NCBI GenBank assembly: GCA_017304845.1
Contig: JAFKLL010000024.1
Location: 1-64,000 of the forward strand
Direction: 5' to 3'
DNA length: 64,000 nt
Source: Solirubrobacterales bacterium
Lineage (GTDB): Bacteria; Actinomycetota; Thermoleophilia; Solirubrobacterales; 70-9
The notes under the pieces are model-generated. The model ran no database searches. It was not told the origin of the DNA and saw only the letters and a program-made list of their open reading frames with translations. A program made the translations under genes and the position numbers. Positions 42,652 through 50,603 of this stretch are shown in pieces. The stretch's first letter is position 1, and each line of letters opens with the position of its first letter.

Positions 42652-43976
42652 GCGGCCACGAGGTCGATCTGGACGGCGGCGAACGGGCCACCTTCCGACC
42701 CTCCGGGGCGCTCCGTGGGAGCCTGGTACCGCCCGCCGACAAGTCGATCTCCCACCGGGCCGCGATCATCGGAGCGATTGCCGAGGGCCCGACGGTGGTC
42801 ACCAACTACCTGGATTCGGACGACACCCGCTCGACCCTGAGCGCGGTCGCCGGGCTGGGGGCGATGGTCAACCCGGAGCCGCTCAACGCGATGCCGGAGG
42901 AGTTCACGATCGAGGGCGTCGGGCCGACCGGGCCGCGCAGCCTCGGCCGGATCGATGTCGGCAACGCCGGCACCCTGATGCGTCTGCTGCCCGGCTGGCT
43001 GGCCGGCTGCGACGGCGGGCTCTGGCGGATGGACGGCGACGCCTCGATCCGCAGGCGTCCCGTCGACCGGATCTCGGTGCCGCTGGGCCTGATGGGCGCG
43101 CAGATCGAGGTCACGGAGGAGCGCTTCCCGCCGATCAAGATCGACGGCCGAGTCCTGAAGGGCATCGAGTACGAGCTGCCGGTCGCCTCGGCGCAGGTCA
43201 AGTCCTGCCTGCTCCTGGCCGGGCTGCGGGCCGAAGGGCCGACCACGGTGATCGAGCCGATCGCGACCCGTGACCACACCGAGGTGATGCTCGAGGCCGC
43301 CGGCGCCAGGATCGAACGGGGGGAGGGACGGGTCACCGTCTGGCCCTCCGAGAACCTGAGCCTGGAAAGGGTCGAGGTCCCGGCCGACATCTCGTCCGCC
43401 GCCTTCTTCCTGGTCGCCGCGTCGATCGTGCCCGGATCCGAGGTCGTGATCGACCGGACCGGCGTCAACCCGACCCGGACCGGGATCGTGGATATCCTGC
43501 GCCGCATGGGAGCCGACATCGAGGTCGAGCCGCTGGACGACGGCGCCGGGGAGCCGATCGCCCGGATCACGGTGCGCTCGGCGCCCTTGACCGGCACCAG
43601 GGTCGAAGGCGCCGAGATCCCGCTGGCGATCGACGAGCTGCCGATCGTCGCCCTGGCCGCCTGCTTCGCCGAGGGCGAGACGATCATCGCCGACGCGGAG
43701 GAGCTGAAGGCCAAGGAATCGGACCGGATCGCCGTGGTCGTCGACGCCCTATCCGGGTTCGGAGCCGAGATCGAGGCCCGCGAGGACGGCATGCGGATCG
43801 TCGGGACCGGCGGTCTCCGCGGCGGCTCGGTCGACTCGCATGGCGACCACCGGATCGCGATGCTCGGCGCGATCGCCGGCATCGCCAGCCGCGAAGGCGT
43901 CGTGGTCGACGGGATGGACGCTGCCGCGGTCAGCTACCCGACCTTCCAGCAGGACCTCGGAAGGCTGCTGGGTTGA
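42648..43976 (+). CDS. aroA: EPSP synthase (3-phosphoshikimate 1-carboxyvinyltransferase)
   Basis: 442 aa from GTG 42648. Motifs: LVPPADKSISHRAAIIGAIA (phosphate and substrate binding), DVGNAGTLMRLLPG, SAQVKSCLLLAGL, ISSAAFFLVAAS, PLAIDELPIVALAACFAEGE, LKAKESDRI and DSHGDHRIAM. Two-domain inverted barrel of usual length. It joins shikimate-3-phosphate and PEP. Last enzyme gene of the aro group; the stop overlaps the TTG of a secreted protein. Confidence 0.95.
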   Translation: MSGHEVDLDGGERATFRPSGALRGSLVPPADKSISHRAAIIGAIAEGPTVVTNYLDSDDTRSTLSAVAGLGAMVNPEPLNAMPEEFTIEGVGPTGPRSLGRIDVGNAGTLMRLLPGWLAGCDGGLWRMDGDASIRRRPVDRISVPLGLMGAQIEVTEERFPPIKIDGRVLKGIEYELPVASAQVKSCLLLAGLRAEGPTTVIEPIATRDHTEVMLEAAGARIERGEGRVTVWPSENLSLERVEVPADISSAAFFLVAASIVPGSEVVIDRTGVNPTRTGIVDILRRMGADIEVEPLDDGAGEPIARITVRSAPLTGTRVEGAEIPLAIDELPIVALAACFAEGETIIADAEELKAKESDRIAVVVDALSGFGAEIEAREDGMRIVGTGGLRGGSVDSHGDHRIAMLGAIAGIASREGVVVDGMDAAAVSYPTFQQDLGRLLG

Positions 43977-44917
43977 CGCGCATCCTGAAGCCGCTGCCTC
44001 TGGTCGCGGCCGTTCTGGCGTTCTTCGTCCCCTCGGCCTCCCAGGCCGCTTCACCGAACCGAGAGGTCATCGCGGAAGCGTCGACCCGAGCCGTGACCGA
44101 CGGTGCGCGGTATCTCGCCTACCAGCGGGCCGACGGGGTCTCGGTCGCCCATGACTCCTGGCGGGGCAAGACCGTCGAGATCCTGGGAGCCGAGAACTGC
44201 GAGCCCGCCACCGTCGGCGCCGGGCAGGTGGGATTGGACTGCGCCAAGTCGGAGAACGCCAGATGGACGAACGGCAGGCCACGGATCGCCTCCGTGCTGA
44301 CCGGGAAGTCCAGGCCCGTGCTCGGCGCCCTCGACGGCGACGTGCTCTGGAGGATCGGTTCCCGCTGGATAGCCGGCGTCCATCCCTGCCACGCACCGTC
44401 GCCTCACTGCAGCGGGCAGTGGTTCCTGATCAATCGCAGGACCCATGCGCGAATCAGGACTGACGAGGCCGAGTACTCGCTGAACCGTCCCCGGCCGAGC
44501 AAGGTGAAGCCGCCGCGGTACTGGCGCGCGATGCCGGGCAAGCTGCGTCGTGGCACCCTCGCCTACTCCGGCAACATGGTCGTCGCCGACGACGGCAAGA
44601 GCCTCTCGCTGTGGAAGGGTCGGAGATCGAAGCTCCGGCTCGCGCCTTCGGCCTGGCGGGCCCAGCGGTTCCCGGTCTGGGACAACTACGGCTCGGTGAA
44701 GATCGCCCAGGGGAGGGTCTTCTGGGAAGACCTCGAAAACCGGGTCCACATCGTGCGCACCGACGGCAGCGGAGCCCAGGTCGTCGCCTTCGAAGGCTCC
44801 AGATACCTCGACCCGAGATCGCTTCGGGACGGGGTCGTGGTCTCCGTGTCGGATCGGCGAGAGGCTTCGGGCGGGGAGCCGACCTTCGAGCTGGTCCTGG
44901 TCCGGGACCTGCCCTAG
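43973..44917 (+). CDS. Secreted hypothetical protein (314 aa)
   Basis: TTG start overlapping the aroA stop (TTGA), with GGAAGG about 8 nt upstream. Signal peptide about residues 1-26 (ILKPLPLVAAVLAFF then SASQAA). The mature part has a run of short beta segments, each with a Trp or Tyr (GARYLAYQRADGVSVAHDSW, VLWRIGSRWIAGV, NMVVADDGKSLSLWKG, KIAQGRVFWEDLENRVHIVR), which look like beta-propeller blades. Cys pairs (CEPA, LDCAK; HPCHA, HCSGQW) could form disulfides. Family not recognised. Its TAG overlaps the convergent plsC TAG in a CTAG. Confidence 0.7.
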   Translation: MTRILKPLPLVAAVLAFFVPSASQAASPNREVIAEASTRAVTDGARYLAYQRADGVSVAHDSWRGKTVEILGAENCEPATVGAGQVGLDCAKSENARWTNGRPRIASVLTGKSRPVLGALDGDVLWRIGSRWIAGVHPCHAPSPHCSGQWFLINRRTHARIRTDEAEYSLNRPRPSKVKPPRYWRAMPGKLRRGTLAYSGNMVVADDGKSLSLWKGRRSKLRLAPSAWRAQRFPVWDNYGSVKIAQGRVFWEDLENRVHIVRTDGSGAQVVAFEGSRYLDPRSLRDGVVVSVSDRREASGGEPTFELVLVRDLP

Positions 44918-45975
44918 AGGGCGTCGAGCTGATCGCCGACCCAGTCGTCGACGATCTGCCACTTCTCATAGAGCCACTCGGTGCGCGCCATCTCGTCCTG
45001 CGGGATGGTGGTGCCGTCGTAGCGCCAGAAGCGGATCTTGATCCGGCGGCCGACCAGGACCCCGGCGAGCACGTCGTTGACGGTGCGGATGCCCTCGAAT
45101 CCGACATGTCCGCAGAAGACCACGTCGGTCCCCCGCGAGGCCTCGTCCAGCATCGCCAAGGGGCCGCCGAGGCGGGGCGGCAGCAGATGGTTCAGGCGGG
45201 CGGCCAGCGGCGCGATCTCGGGCTGGCGCTCGGCGATCACCTCCTGGGCGCGGGCGATCTTGGCCGGGGTGGGTCGGGTCCCCTCCGGGTAGATCGCGGT
45301 GATCTCACCCTCGCTCATGTCATGCATCAGCGAGCGGACCGCCGAGATCTCGGTCTCCGGGTCGAGCGAACCACGGCGGACGAAGACGGTCGGGATCCAG
45401 CGGCCGCCGATGTCGATCGGGGTCAGGGACTGGATCTCCTGCTTGATCACGTACCGGACGCCGATGCCCCGGGGGTGGCCGATGAAGAAGTCGCCGATCA
45501 GGTTGTCGAGGATGCTGACGTGGCGCGGCATCAGGATGTACGGGCCCGGCCCGGTGTGCTCGAAGCCCTCGACCTCGAACTTGAGGCCGAAGAGGATGCG
45601 GATCGCGATCAGGTGGTTGCGGGCCCAGGCGATGCGGAGCGCGTAGACCCAGCGCCGCCGGCGGATCGAGCCGCGGCCCCAGGGGCCGCCGGTGAAGGCG
45701 TAGATGAAGATCAGCTTGAGGAAGGCCTTCATCTCGCCGAACAGGAACCACCAGACCGCGGGCACCATCCGGACCGTGACGAAGGGCCGTCGGCTGCGGA
45801 ACCAGAGCACCAGATCGACGATCAGGGCGGCCAGCATCAGCAAGGGGGAGAGGACGGTCAGCAGCACGAATCCGCCGACTTCGGCGGCGGTGCCGATCAC
45901 CCGGCGGCGGATGCGGGCGCCGAGCGGCCCGCGGTCGGGAAACAGTGGGCCCCGGCCGGGGGTCTGGACGCGCAT
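44914..45975 (-). CDS. plsC: 1-acyl-glycerol-3-phosphate acyltransferase (PlsC) family protein
   Basis: 353 aa. N-terminal membrane segments (about 30-58) and a further helix near 80-95 precede the acyltransferase domain: HX4D motif PRHVSILDNL, a substrate motif VRRGSLDPE, and YPEGTRPTPAKIARAQ. The catalytic His and Asp and the EGTR motif are intact. It probably makes phosphatidate, though other acyl acceptors are possible. It is longer than typical PlsC (about 240). TACGAT lies 6 nt before its ATG: apparently leaderless. It lies on the opposite strand to both flanking operons. Confidence 0.88.
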   Translation of the reverse strand: MRVQTPGRGPLFPDRGPLGARIRRRVIGTAAEVGGFVLLTVLSPLLMLAALIVDLVLWFRSRRPFVTVRMVPAVWWFLFGEMKAFLKLIFIYAFTGGPWGRGSIRRRRWVYALRIAWARNHLIAIRILFGLKFEVEGFEHTGPGPYILMPRHVSILDNLIGDFFIGHPRGIGVRYVIKQEIQSLTPIDIGGRWIPTVFVRRGSLDPETEISAVRSLMHDMSEGEITAIYPEGTRPTPAKIARAQEVIAERQPEIAPLAARLNHLLPPRLGGPLAMLDEASRGTDVVFCGHVGFEGIRTVNDVLAGVLVGRRIKIRFWRYDGTTIPQDEMARTEWLYEKWQIVDDWVGDQLDAL

Positions 45976-45981
45976 CGGCTG

Positions 45982-45987
45982 ATCGTA
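45982..45987 (-). promoter_or_regulatory. -10 element TACGAT of a leaderless plsC promoter
   Basis: Minus-strand TACGAT ends 6 nt before the ATG at 45975; no Shine-Dalgarno in the gap. Its back-to-back neighbour is TAGGAT for the cmk side (46031-46036). Confidence 0.45.
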
Positions 45988-46030
45988 GTCGGCGGCGCCG
46001 GGCGTGGGTTCCCCGCCCGGCCGGTGGCCG

Positions 46031-46068
46031 TAGGATGGGTGCCGATGAATGGAGCCTTCAAATGGTGA
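46031..46068 (+). promoter_or_regulatory. TAGGAT -10 and seven-codon ORF overlapping the cmk start
   Basis: TAGGAT (46031-46036) is 8 nt before ATG 46045, which opens a seven-codon frame (Met-Asn-Gly-Ala-Phe-Lys-Trp-stop, 46045-46068). The frame contains the GGAG ribosome site of cmk and its stop overlaps the first two cmk codons. If translated, it would couple to cmk. It may equally be a chance frame. Confidence 0.4.
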
Positions 46069-46700
46069 TCGCGATCGACGGCCCGGCCGGCGCCGGCAAG
46101 TCCACGGTCGCGCGCGCGCTCGCTGACGAGCTCGGGTTCACCTATCTCGACTCGGGGGCGATGTATCGCTGCGTGGCCCTGACCTGCCTGGATTGGGGAG
46201 CCGACCCGACCGCCTCCGGCGAGGCGACCTCGACCGCGGAGTCGATCGAGATCGGCTTCGAGGACGGGCTGGTGCTGATCGACGGCGTCGACGTCAGCGA
46301 CGAGATCCGCAGCCCCGAGGTGACCGAGGCCGCCTCCCAGGTCTCGGTGCATCCAGGCGTCCGCCAGGCGATGGTCGCCGAGCAGCAGCGCCTGATCGCG
46401 ACCGGCCCATACGTGACCGAGGGGCGTGACATCGGCACCGTCGTCGCGCCCGACTCGCCGCTCAAGATCTTCCTGACCGCATCCCCGGAGGCCCGGGCCG
46501 AACGCCGCTCGGGCCAGACCGGGGAGGACGTGGCCGAGGTGCTCGCCGCCCAGGAGGAGCGCGACCGTCGCGACTCCGAGCGCGAGCACGGCGCCCTCAG
46601 GGCGGCCGATGACGCGATCACGATCGACAGCACGGATCTCACTTCCGAACAGGTGGTCGCGCAGATCGCCGAGCTGGCCCGCGAGCGGGGTCTGGCCTGA
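46062..46700 (+). CDS. cmk: Cytidylate kinase
   Basis: 212 aa from ATG 46062, with GGAG at 46051-46054. P-loop [19 protein letters not shown] (7-15 for the loop), [14 protein letters not shown], the CMP-binding [20 protein letters not shown] and [12 protein letters not shown]. It phosphorylates CMP and dCMP. In many Gram-positives cmk is fused or linked to der, as here (TGATG to der). The longer frame from 45945 runs through the plsC promoter and is not used. Confidence 0.95.
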   Translation: MVIAIDGPAGAGKSTVARALADELGFTYLDSGAMYRCVALTCLDWGADPTASGEATSTAESIEIGFEDGLVLIDGVDVSDEIRSPEVTEAASQVSVHPGVRQAMVAEQQRLIATGPYVTEGRDIGTVVAPDSPLKIFLTASPEARAERRSGQTGEDVAEVLAAQEERDRRDSEREHGALRAADDAITIDSTDLTSEQVVAQIAELARERGLA

Positions 46701-48040
46701 TGGAAGCCGCCTCCGGCCCCGCGTCCTCGGGCGCGGTGCCGACCGTCGCCGTCGTCGGCTTCCCCAACGTGGGCAAGTCGACCCTGGTCAATCGCCTGGC
46801 CGGGGGCCGCGAGGCCGTGGTCCACAGCGAGGCCGGCGTCACCCGCGACCGCAAGCGGGTCAGGTGCGAGTGGAACGGCCGCGAGTTCGATCTGCTGGAC
46901 ACCGGCGGCATCGACCTCGACGACGCCTCGGAGATGGCGGCCGACATCCAGCGGCAGGCCCGCCTGGGCATGGCCGAGGCGGACGCGATCGTCCTGGTCG
47001 TCAACGGCCAGGCCGGCCTGCGGACCGGCGACGACGATCTCGCCCGCGAGCTGCGCACCTCCCCGGTGCCGGTGATCGTCGCCGTGAACAAGTCCGATCG
47101 CCCCGACGACGAGTTCGCCGCCGCCGAGTTCCACGCGCTCGGCCTGGGGGACCCGATCGCGGTCTCCGCCACGCACGGGCTCGGCACCGGCGACCTGCTC
47201 GACCGGATCACCGACGCGCTCGGCGATCGGCCGGCCCGCGTCGAGGAGTCGGACTCGGTCCGCATCGCCATGATCGGGCGGCCCAACGTCGGCAAGTCCT
47301 CGCTGGTCAACCGCATCCTCGGCGACGACCGGGTGATCGTCTCGCCGATGGCGGGCACCACCCGGGACACGATCGACACCGAGATCGAGGTCGACGGCCG
47401 CAGGGTGACCCTGGTCGACACGGCCGGTCTCCGGCGCCGTTCCAAGGTCGCCGGCTCGGTCGACCACTACGCCCAGCTCCGGTCCGAGCGAGCCATCGAG
47501 CGGGCCGACGTGGCGATCATCGTCTGCGATGCCCATGAGGGCGTGCGCTCCGAGGACCTGAAGGTCGGCGAGGTGGCGATGAAGGCCGGCTGCGCCACGA
47601 TGATCGTGATGAACAAGTGGGACATCACCGAGACCGACATCGACGACACCCGCGCCCGGGTCGCCCGCAAGCTCCGGCTCCGTCCCGACGTCGTGACCTG
47701 CTCCGCCAAGTCGGGCCGCAACGTCGCCGGCCTGATCTCCCGCGCGGTCGCCCTTGACGACCGGGCGCATCAGCGGATCCCGACCCCGCAGCTCAACCGC
47801 TTCATCTCCGAGGTGGTCACCACGACCCCGCCGCCCTCGCGCCGGGGCCGTCGCCTGAAGCTGCTCTACGCCGCCCAGATCGAGGTCGCGCCGCCGCGCT
47901 TTTCGATCCAGGTCAACGACCGTCGCCTGATCTTCAGGGATTGGGCCTACCACCTCGAGAACCGGCTGCGGGAGCAGTGGGGGCTCGACGGCGTCCCGCT
48001 GGTGATCGACTACATCCCGCGCAAGGGCCGGGATGACTAG
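46700..48040 (+). CDS. der: Ribosome-associated GTPase Der (EngA)
   Basis: 446 aa. Two G domains: the first with [17 protein letters not shown] (G1, about 20-36), DTGGIDLDD (G3) and NKSD (G4); the second with [18 protein letters not shown] (about 192-209), DTAGLRRR and NKWD. A KH-like C-domain follows, with [19 protein letters not shown] and FQVNDRRL-like [20 protein letters not shown]. It helps 50S subunit assembly. Complete and typical. Confidence 0.96.
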   Translation: MEAASGPASSGAVPTVAVVGFPNVGKSTLVNRLAGGREAVVHSEAGVTRDRKRVRCEWNGREFDLLDTGGIDLDDASEMAADIQRQARLGMAEADAIVLVVNGQAGLRTGDDDLARELRTSPVPVIVAVNKSDRPDDEFAAAEFHALGLGDPIAVSATHGLGTGDLLDRITDALGDRPARVEESDSVRIAMIGRPNVGKSSLVNRILGDDRVIVSPMAGTTRDTIDTEIEVDGRRVTLVDTAGLRRRSKVAGSVDHYAQLRSERAIERADVAIIVCDAHEGVRSEDLKVGEVAMKAGCATMIVMNKWDITETDIDDTRARVARKLRLRPDVVTCSAKSGRNVAGLISRAVALDDRAHQRIPTPQLNRFISEVVTTTPPPSRRGRRLKLLYAAQIEVAPPRFSIQVNDRRLIFRDWAYHLENRLREQWGLDGVPLVIDYIPRKGRDD

Positions 48041-48125
48041 GATTTCCGATCAGATTTCCAGCATTCACAGAATCTTCACCAGACCAGCACGCTGATCCGC
48101 GATAGCGCAAGGAGAAACAGTCCGA

Positions 48126-49355
48126 ATGACCCAGCTGAAGCTCGCAGAGGGTGAACACCTCTTCACCTCCGAATCCGTAACCGAAGGCCATCCCGACAAG
48201 ATCGCCGATCAGATCTCGGACTCGGTCCTCGACGCATGCCTCAGCCAGGACCCGAACTCCCGGGTCGCCTGCGAGACCCTGGTCAACACCGGCATGGCGG
48301 TCATCTCCGGTGAGCTGACCACCAGCGCCCAGATCGACATCCCCGAGCTGGTCCGCGAGACGATCTGCGGCATCGGCTACGACAAGGGCGAGTACGGCTA
48401 CGACGGCAACCACATCTCCGTCCTGGTCTCGCTCGACAAGCAGTCGCCCGACATCGCCCAGGGCGTCGACACCGGGATCGAGACCCGCACCGGCGGCTCC
48501 TCGGACCAGTTCGACCTCGACGGCGCCGGCGACCAGGGCATGATGTTCGGCTACGCCACCAACGAGACCGAGGCCCTGATGCCGATGCCGATCCAGATCG
48601 CGCACCGGCTCTCCGAGCGGCTCTCGCTGGTCCGCAAGAACGGCACCCTCGACTACCTCCGGCCCGACGGCAAGACCCAGGTCACCGTCCGTTACGCCGA
48701 CGGCAGGCCGGTCTCGATCGAGCAGGTCCTGATCTCGACCCAGCACGCGCCGGACATCGACAACGAGAAGACGATCCGCCCGGACCTCTGGGAGAACGTG
48801 ATCCTGCCGGTGCTCTCCGAGGAGTACGGCGACCTGCTGGACGAGAACGCGCTCTACGAGTCGCTGCTGATCAACCCGACCGGCATCTTCGTGATCGGCG
48901 GCCCGGTCGGCGACGCCGGCCTCACCGGCCGCAAGATCATCGTCGACACCTACGGCGGCGCCGCCCGCCACGGTGGCGGCGCCTTCTCCGGCAAGGACCC
49001 GTCGAAGGTCGACCGCTCGGCCGCCTACGCCGCCCGCTACGCGGCCAAGAACGTGGTCGCGTCCGGCCTGGCCGACCGTTGCGAGGTCCAGGTCGCCTAC
49101 GCGATCGGCGTCGCCCGCCCGGTCTCGATCATGGCCGAGACCTTCGGCACCGGGAAGAAGAGCGACTGGGAGATCTCCCAGCTGATCGCCGACAACTTCG
49201 ACCTGCGTCCCGGCGCCTTCCGCCAGTACCTCGACCTGCACCGGCCGATCTACAAGGACACCGCCGCCTACGGCCACTTCGGCCGCAGCAACGAGAACTT
49301 CACCTGGGAGCGGACCGACCGCGCCGAGGTCCTGAAGGACGCCGCCGGCCTCTAG
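48126..49355 (+). CDS. metK: S-adenosylmethionine synthetase
   Basis: 409 aa, ATG 48126 with AAGGAG about 10 nt upstream. Motifs: [20 protein letters not shown] (ATP, metal), [49 protein letters not shown] (two runs), [23 protein letters not shown] (two runs). It makes SAM from methionine and ATP; SAM is used by RsmH, also in this window. The 85-nt gap from der has no SAM riboswitch that I can recognise. A double hairpin terminator follows. Confidence 0.97.
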   Translation: MTQLKLAEGEHLFTSESVTEGHPDKIADQISDSVLDACLSQDPNSRVACETLVNTGMAVISGELTTSAQIDIPELVRETICGIGYDKGEYGYDGNHISVLVSLDKQSPDIAQGVDTGIETRTGGSSDQFDLDGAGDQGMMFGYATNETEALMPMPIQIAHRLSERLSLVRKNGTLDYLRPDGKTQVTVRYADGRPVSIEQVLISTQHAPDIDNEKTIRPDLWENVILPVLSEEYGDLLDENALYESLLINPTGIFVIGGPVGDAGLTGRKIIVDTYGGAARHGGGAFSGKDPSKVDRSAAYAARYAAKNVVASGLADRCEVQVAYAIGVARPVSIMAETFGTGKKSDWEISQLIADNFDLRPGAFRQYLDLHRPIYKDTAAYGHFGRSNENFTWERTDRAEVLKDAAGL

Positions 49356-49387
49356 CCCGTAGCGCCCCGGCCACCGCCGGGATCCAC

Positions 49388-49468
49388 GCGAGATGCAGAT
49401 CGAGTGCGCCATGTGGCGTCGATCTGCATCTCGCGACCTGTGAAGGGAACGACCTGGTCGCTCCCTTC
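49388..49468 (+). terminator. Two strong hairpins after metK
   Basis: First: perfect 16-bp stem (49388-49403 with 49419-49434) with inner CGCC/GGCG. Second: GAAGGGA-x-CGAC with GTCG-x-TCCCTTC (49442-49453 with 49457-49468), loop of 3. No long T-run, but the stems are very stable and end the metK transcript. Confidence 0.75.
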
Positions 49469-49507
49469 AGACTTCCTAAAATCCGCACCTTTTCGGTTTT
49501 TCGGTGT

Positions 49508-49689
49508 TACGATTTCCGTTGAATCCAAGAGGAATGGGTGGATGCCATGCGGCAGGATCTCGCCTCCGGAGGCCCAGAGAGAGGGGCTGCGGGGCGTAAA
49601 GCGCGTCCAGCGATTCAAGCGTCCGGCGGAGCTGCCGTAGCCACCCCAGCGTCTCGCACCACCTCAGAACCACCCCCGGCGGTGGCGGC
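49508..49689 (+). promoter_or_regulatory. Candidate promoter and structured leader RNA upstream of the LuxR gene
   Basis: A -10-like TACGAT (49508-49513) is followed by a sequence with two coaxial long-range stems: GGGTGG (49536-49541) with CCACCC (49641-49646), and CGGCAG (49550-49555) with CTGCCG (49632-49637). Inside is GCCT-CCGG-AGGC (49562-49573). Closed outer stems around about 75 nt of inner sequence are like a multi-branched riboswitch, but I cannot assign a class. Confidence 0.4.
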
Positions 49690-50436
49690 ATGTTGACCCT
49701 CCTCGTCAACGTCGATGCGATCCGGGCCCGCGATCCCGTCGCCCAGACCGGCGGCCTCGCCCTCGACTTCGTGACCAAGATGATCAACGCCTCGCTGGCG
49801 CTGTTCCTCGTGGTCAGGGACGTCGACGACTACGTGCTGGCGACCGTGAAGGCCGACCCGATCCTCGACGCCGACCCGGACACCCTGGCCCGGGACTACC
49901 TGGCCTGCGTGAGCCACGAGAGCGACCCGCTGCTGAGCTGCGTCAGGGACCAGACCCGGGCCAACCTGGTCGAGACGGAGCAGCTGACCGCGACCCCCGG
50001 GTTCGAGACGAGCCGGCTGAACGAGGATTTCTTCGGCGGCCACGGCCTCGGCCCGGTCCTGGCGCTCTCGACCTGGGACGAGTCCTCGCACCAGCGCTGC
50101 ATCCTGCTGCTGGCCAGGCTGCGGGAGGAGAGCGAGTTCAAGGACCGGGAGAAGATCTTCCTGCGGCAGGTGGCGCCGCTCCTGACGCAGTCCTACCACT
50201 GCGCGATGGGATTCGGCGGGACCGCGGCCCCGATGCCGGGATCGGTGGCGGCGAAGCTCACCCCGCGGGAGATGGAGATCGCGCGCCTGGCGGCCAGCGG
50301 AGCGCGCAACTGCGAGATCGCGGAGAGCCTCCACATCGAGTCGGGCACGGTCAAGGTCCACATGCACAACGTGTACGCCAAGCTCGGCATCAACTCGCGG
50401 GTCCACCTCGCCCTCGTCCTAGGCGTTTCGTACTAG
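49690..50436 (+). CDS. LuxR-type transcriptional regulator
   Basis: 248 aa from ATG 49690; no clear Shine-Dalgarno. The first 175 residues are a sensor-like domain of unknown family (possibly GAF/PAS-like: ALFLVVRDVDDYVLATVKAD, GLGPVLALSTWDESSHQRCI). The C-terminal LuxR HTH (about 190-243) is clear: LTPREMEIARLAASGARNCE, IAESLHIESGTVKVHMHNVY, AKLGINSRVHLAL. It lies just before the giant DUF11 gene and may control it through the repeats at 50437 and 50470. Confidence 0.88.
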   Translation: MLTLLVNVDAIRARDPVAQTGGLALDFVTKMINASLALFLVVRDVDDYVLATVKADPILDADPDTLARDYLACVSHESDPLLSCVRDQTRANLVETEQLTATPGFETSRLNEDFFGGHGLGPVLALSTWDESSHQRCILLLARLREESEFKDREKIFLRQVAPLLTQSYHCAMGFGGTAAPMPGSVAAKLTPREMEIARLAASGARNCEIAESLHIESGTVKVHMHNVYAKLGINSRVHLALVLGVSY

Positions 50437-50603
50437 ACCCCCGGATATAGGCCTTTTCGAGGCCCGTATACCCCCAGATATGTCTGTCTTGACGCCGGCG
50501 CGGGCACGGAAGAGCTTCCCGTCGACAGCCGGGCTCCGGGCATCAAGTCCCAGTGAACCGGGCATGAGAGGCGCCACAGGCAGCGTCGTACAGGAAGGGA
50601 ACC
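50437..50603 (+). promoter_or_regulatory. Upstream region of the giant surface protein gene, with two direct repeats
   Basis: ACCCCCGGATATAG (50437-50450) and ACCCCCAGATATGT (50470-50483) are direct repeats 33 bp apart, about three helical turns; these may be regulator sites. GGCCT-TTTCG-AGGCC between them may be the terminator of the LuxR gene. TTGACG at 50489-50494 could be a -35, but no good -10 follows at 17 nt. AGGAAGGGA precedes ATG 50604. Confidence 0.4.

Noticed and set aside
48041-48125. SAM riboswitch before metK
   Set aside because: The gap is only 85 nt and shows no kink-turn or pseudoknot motif of SAM classes that I can recognise.
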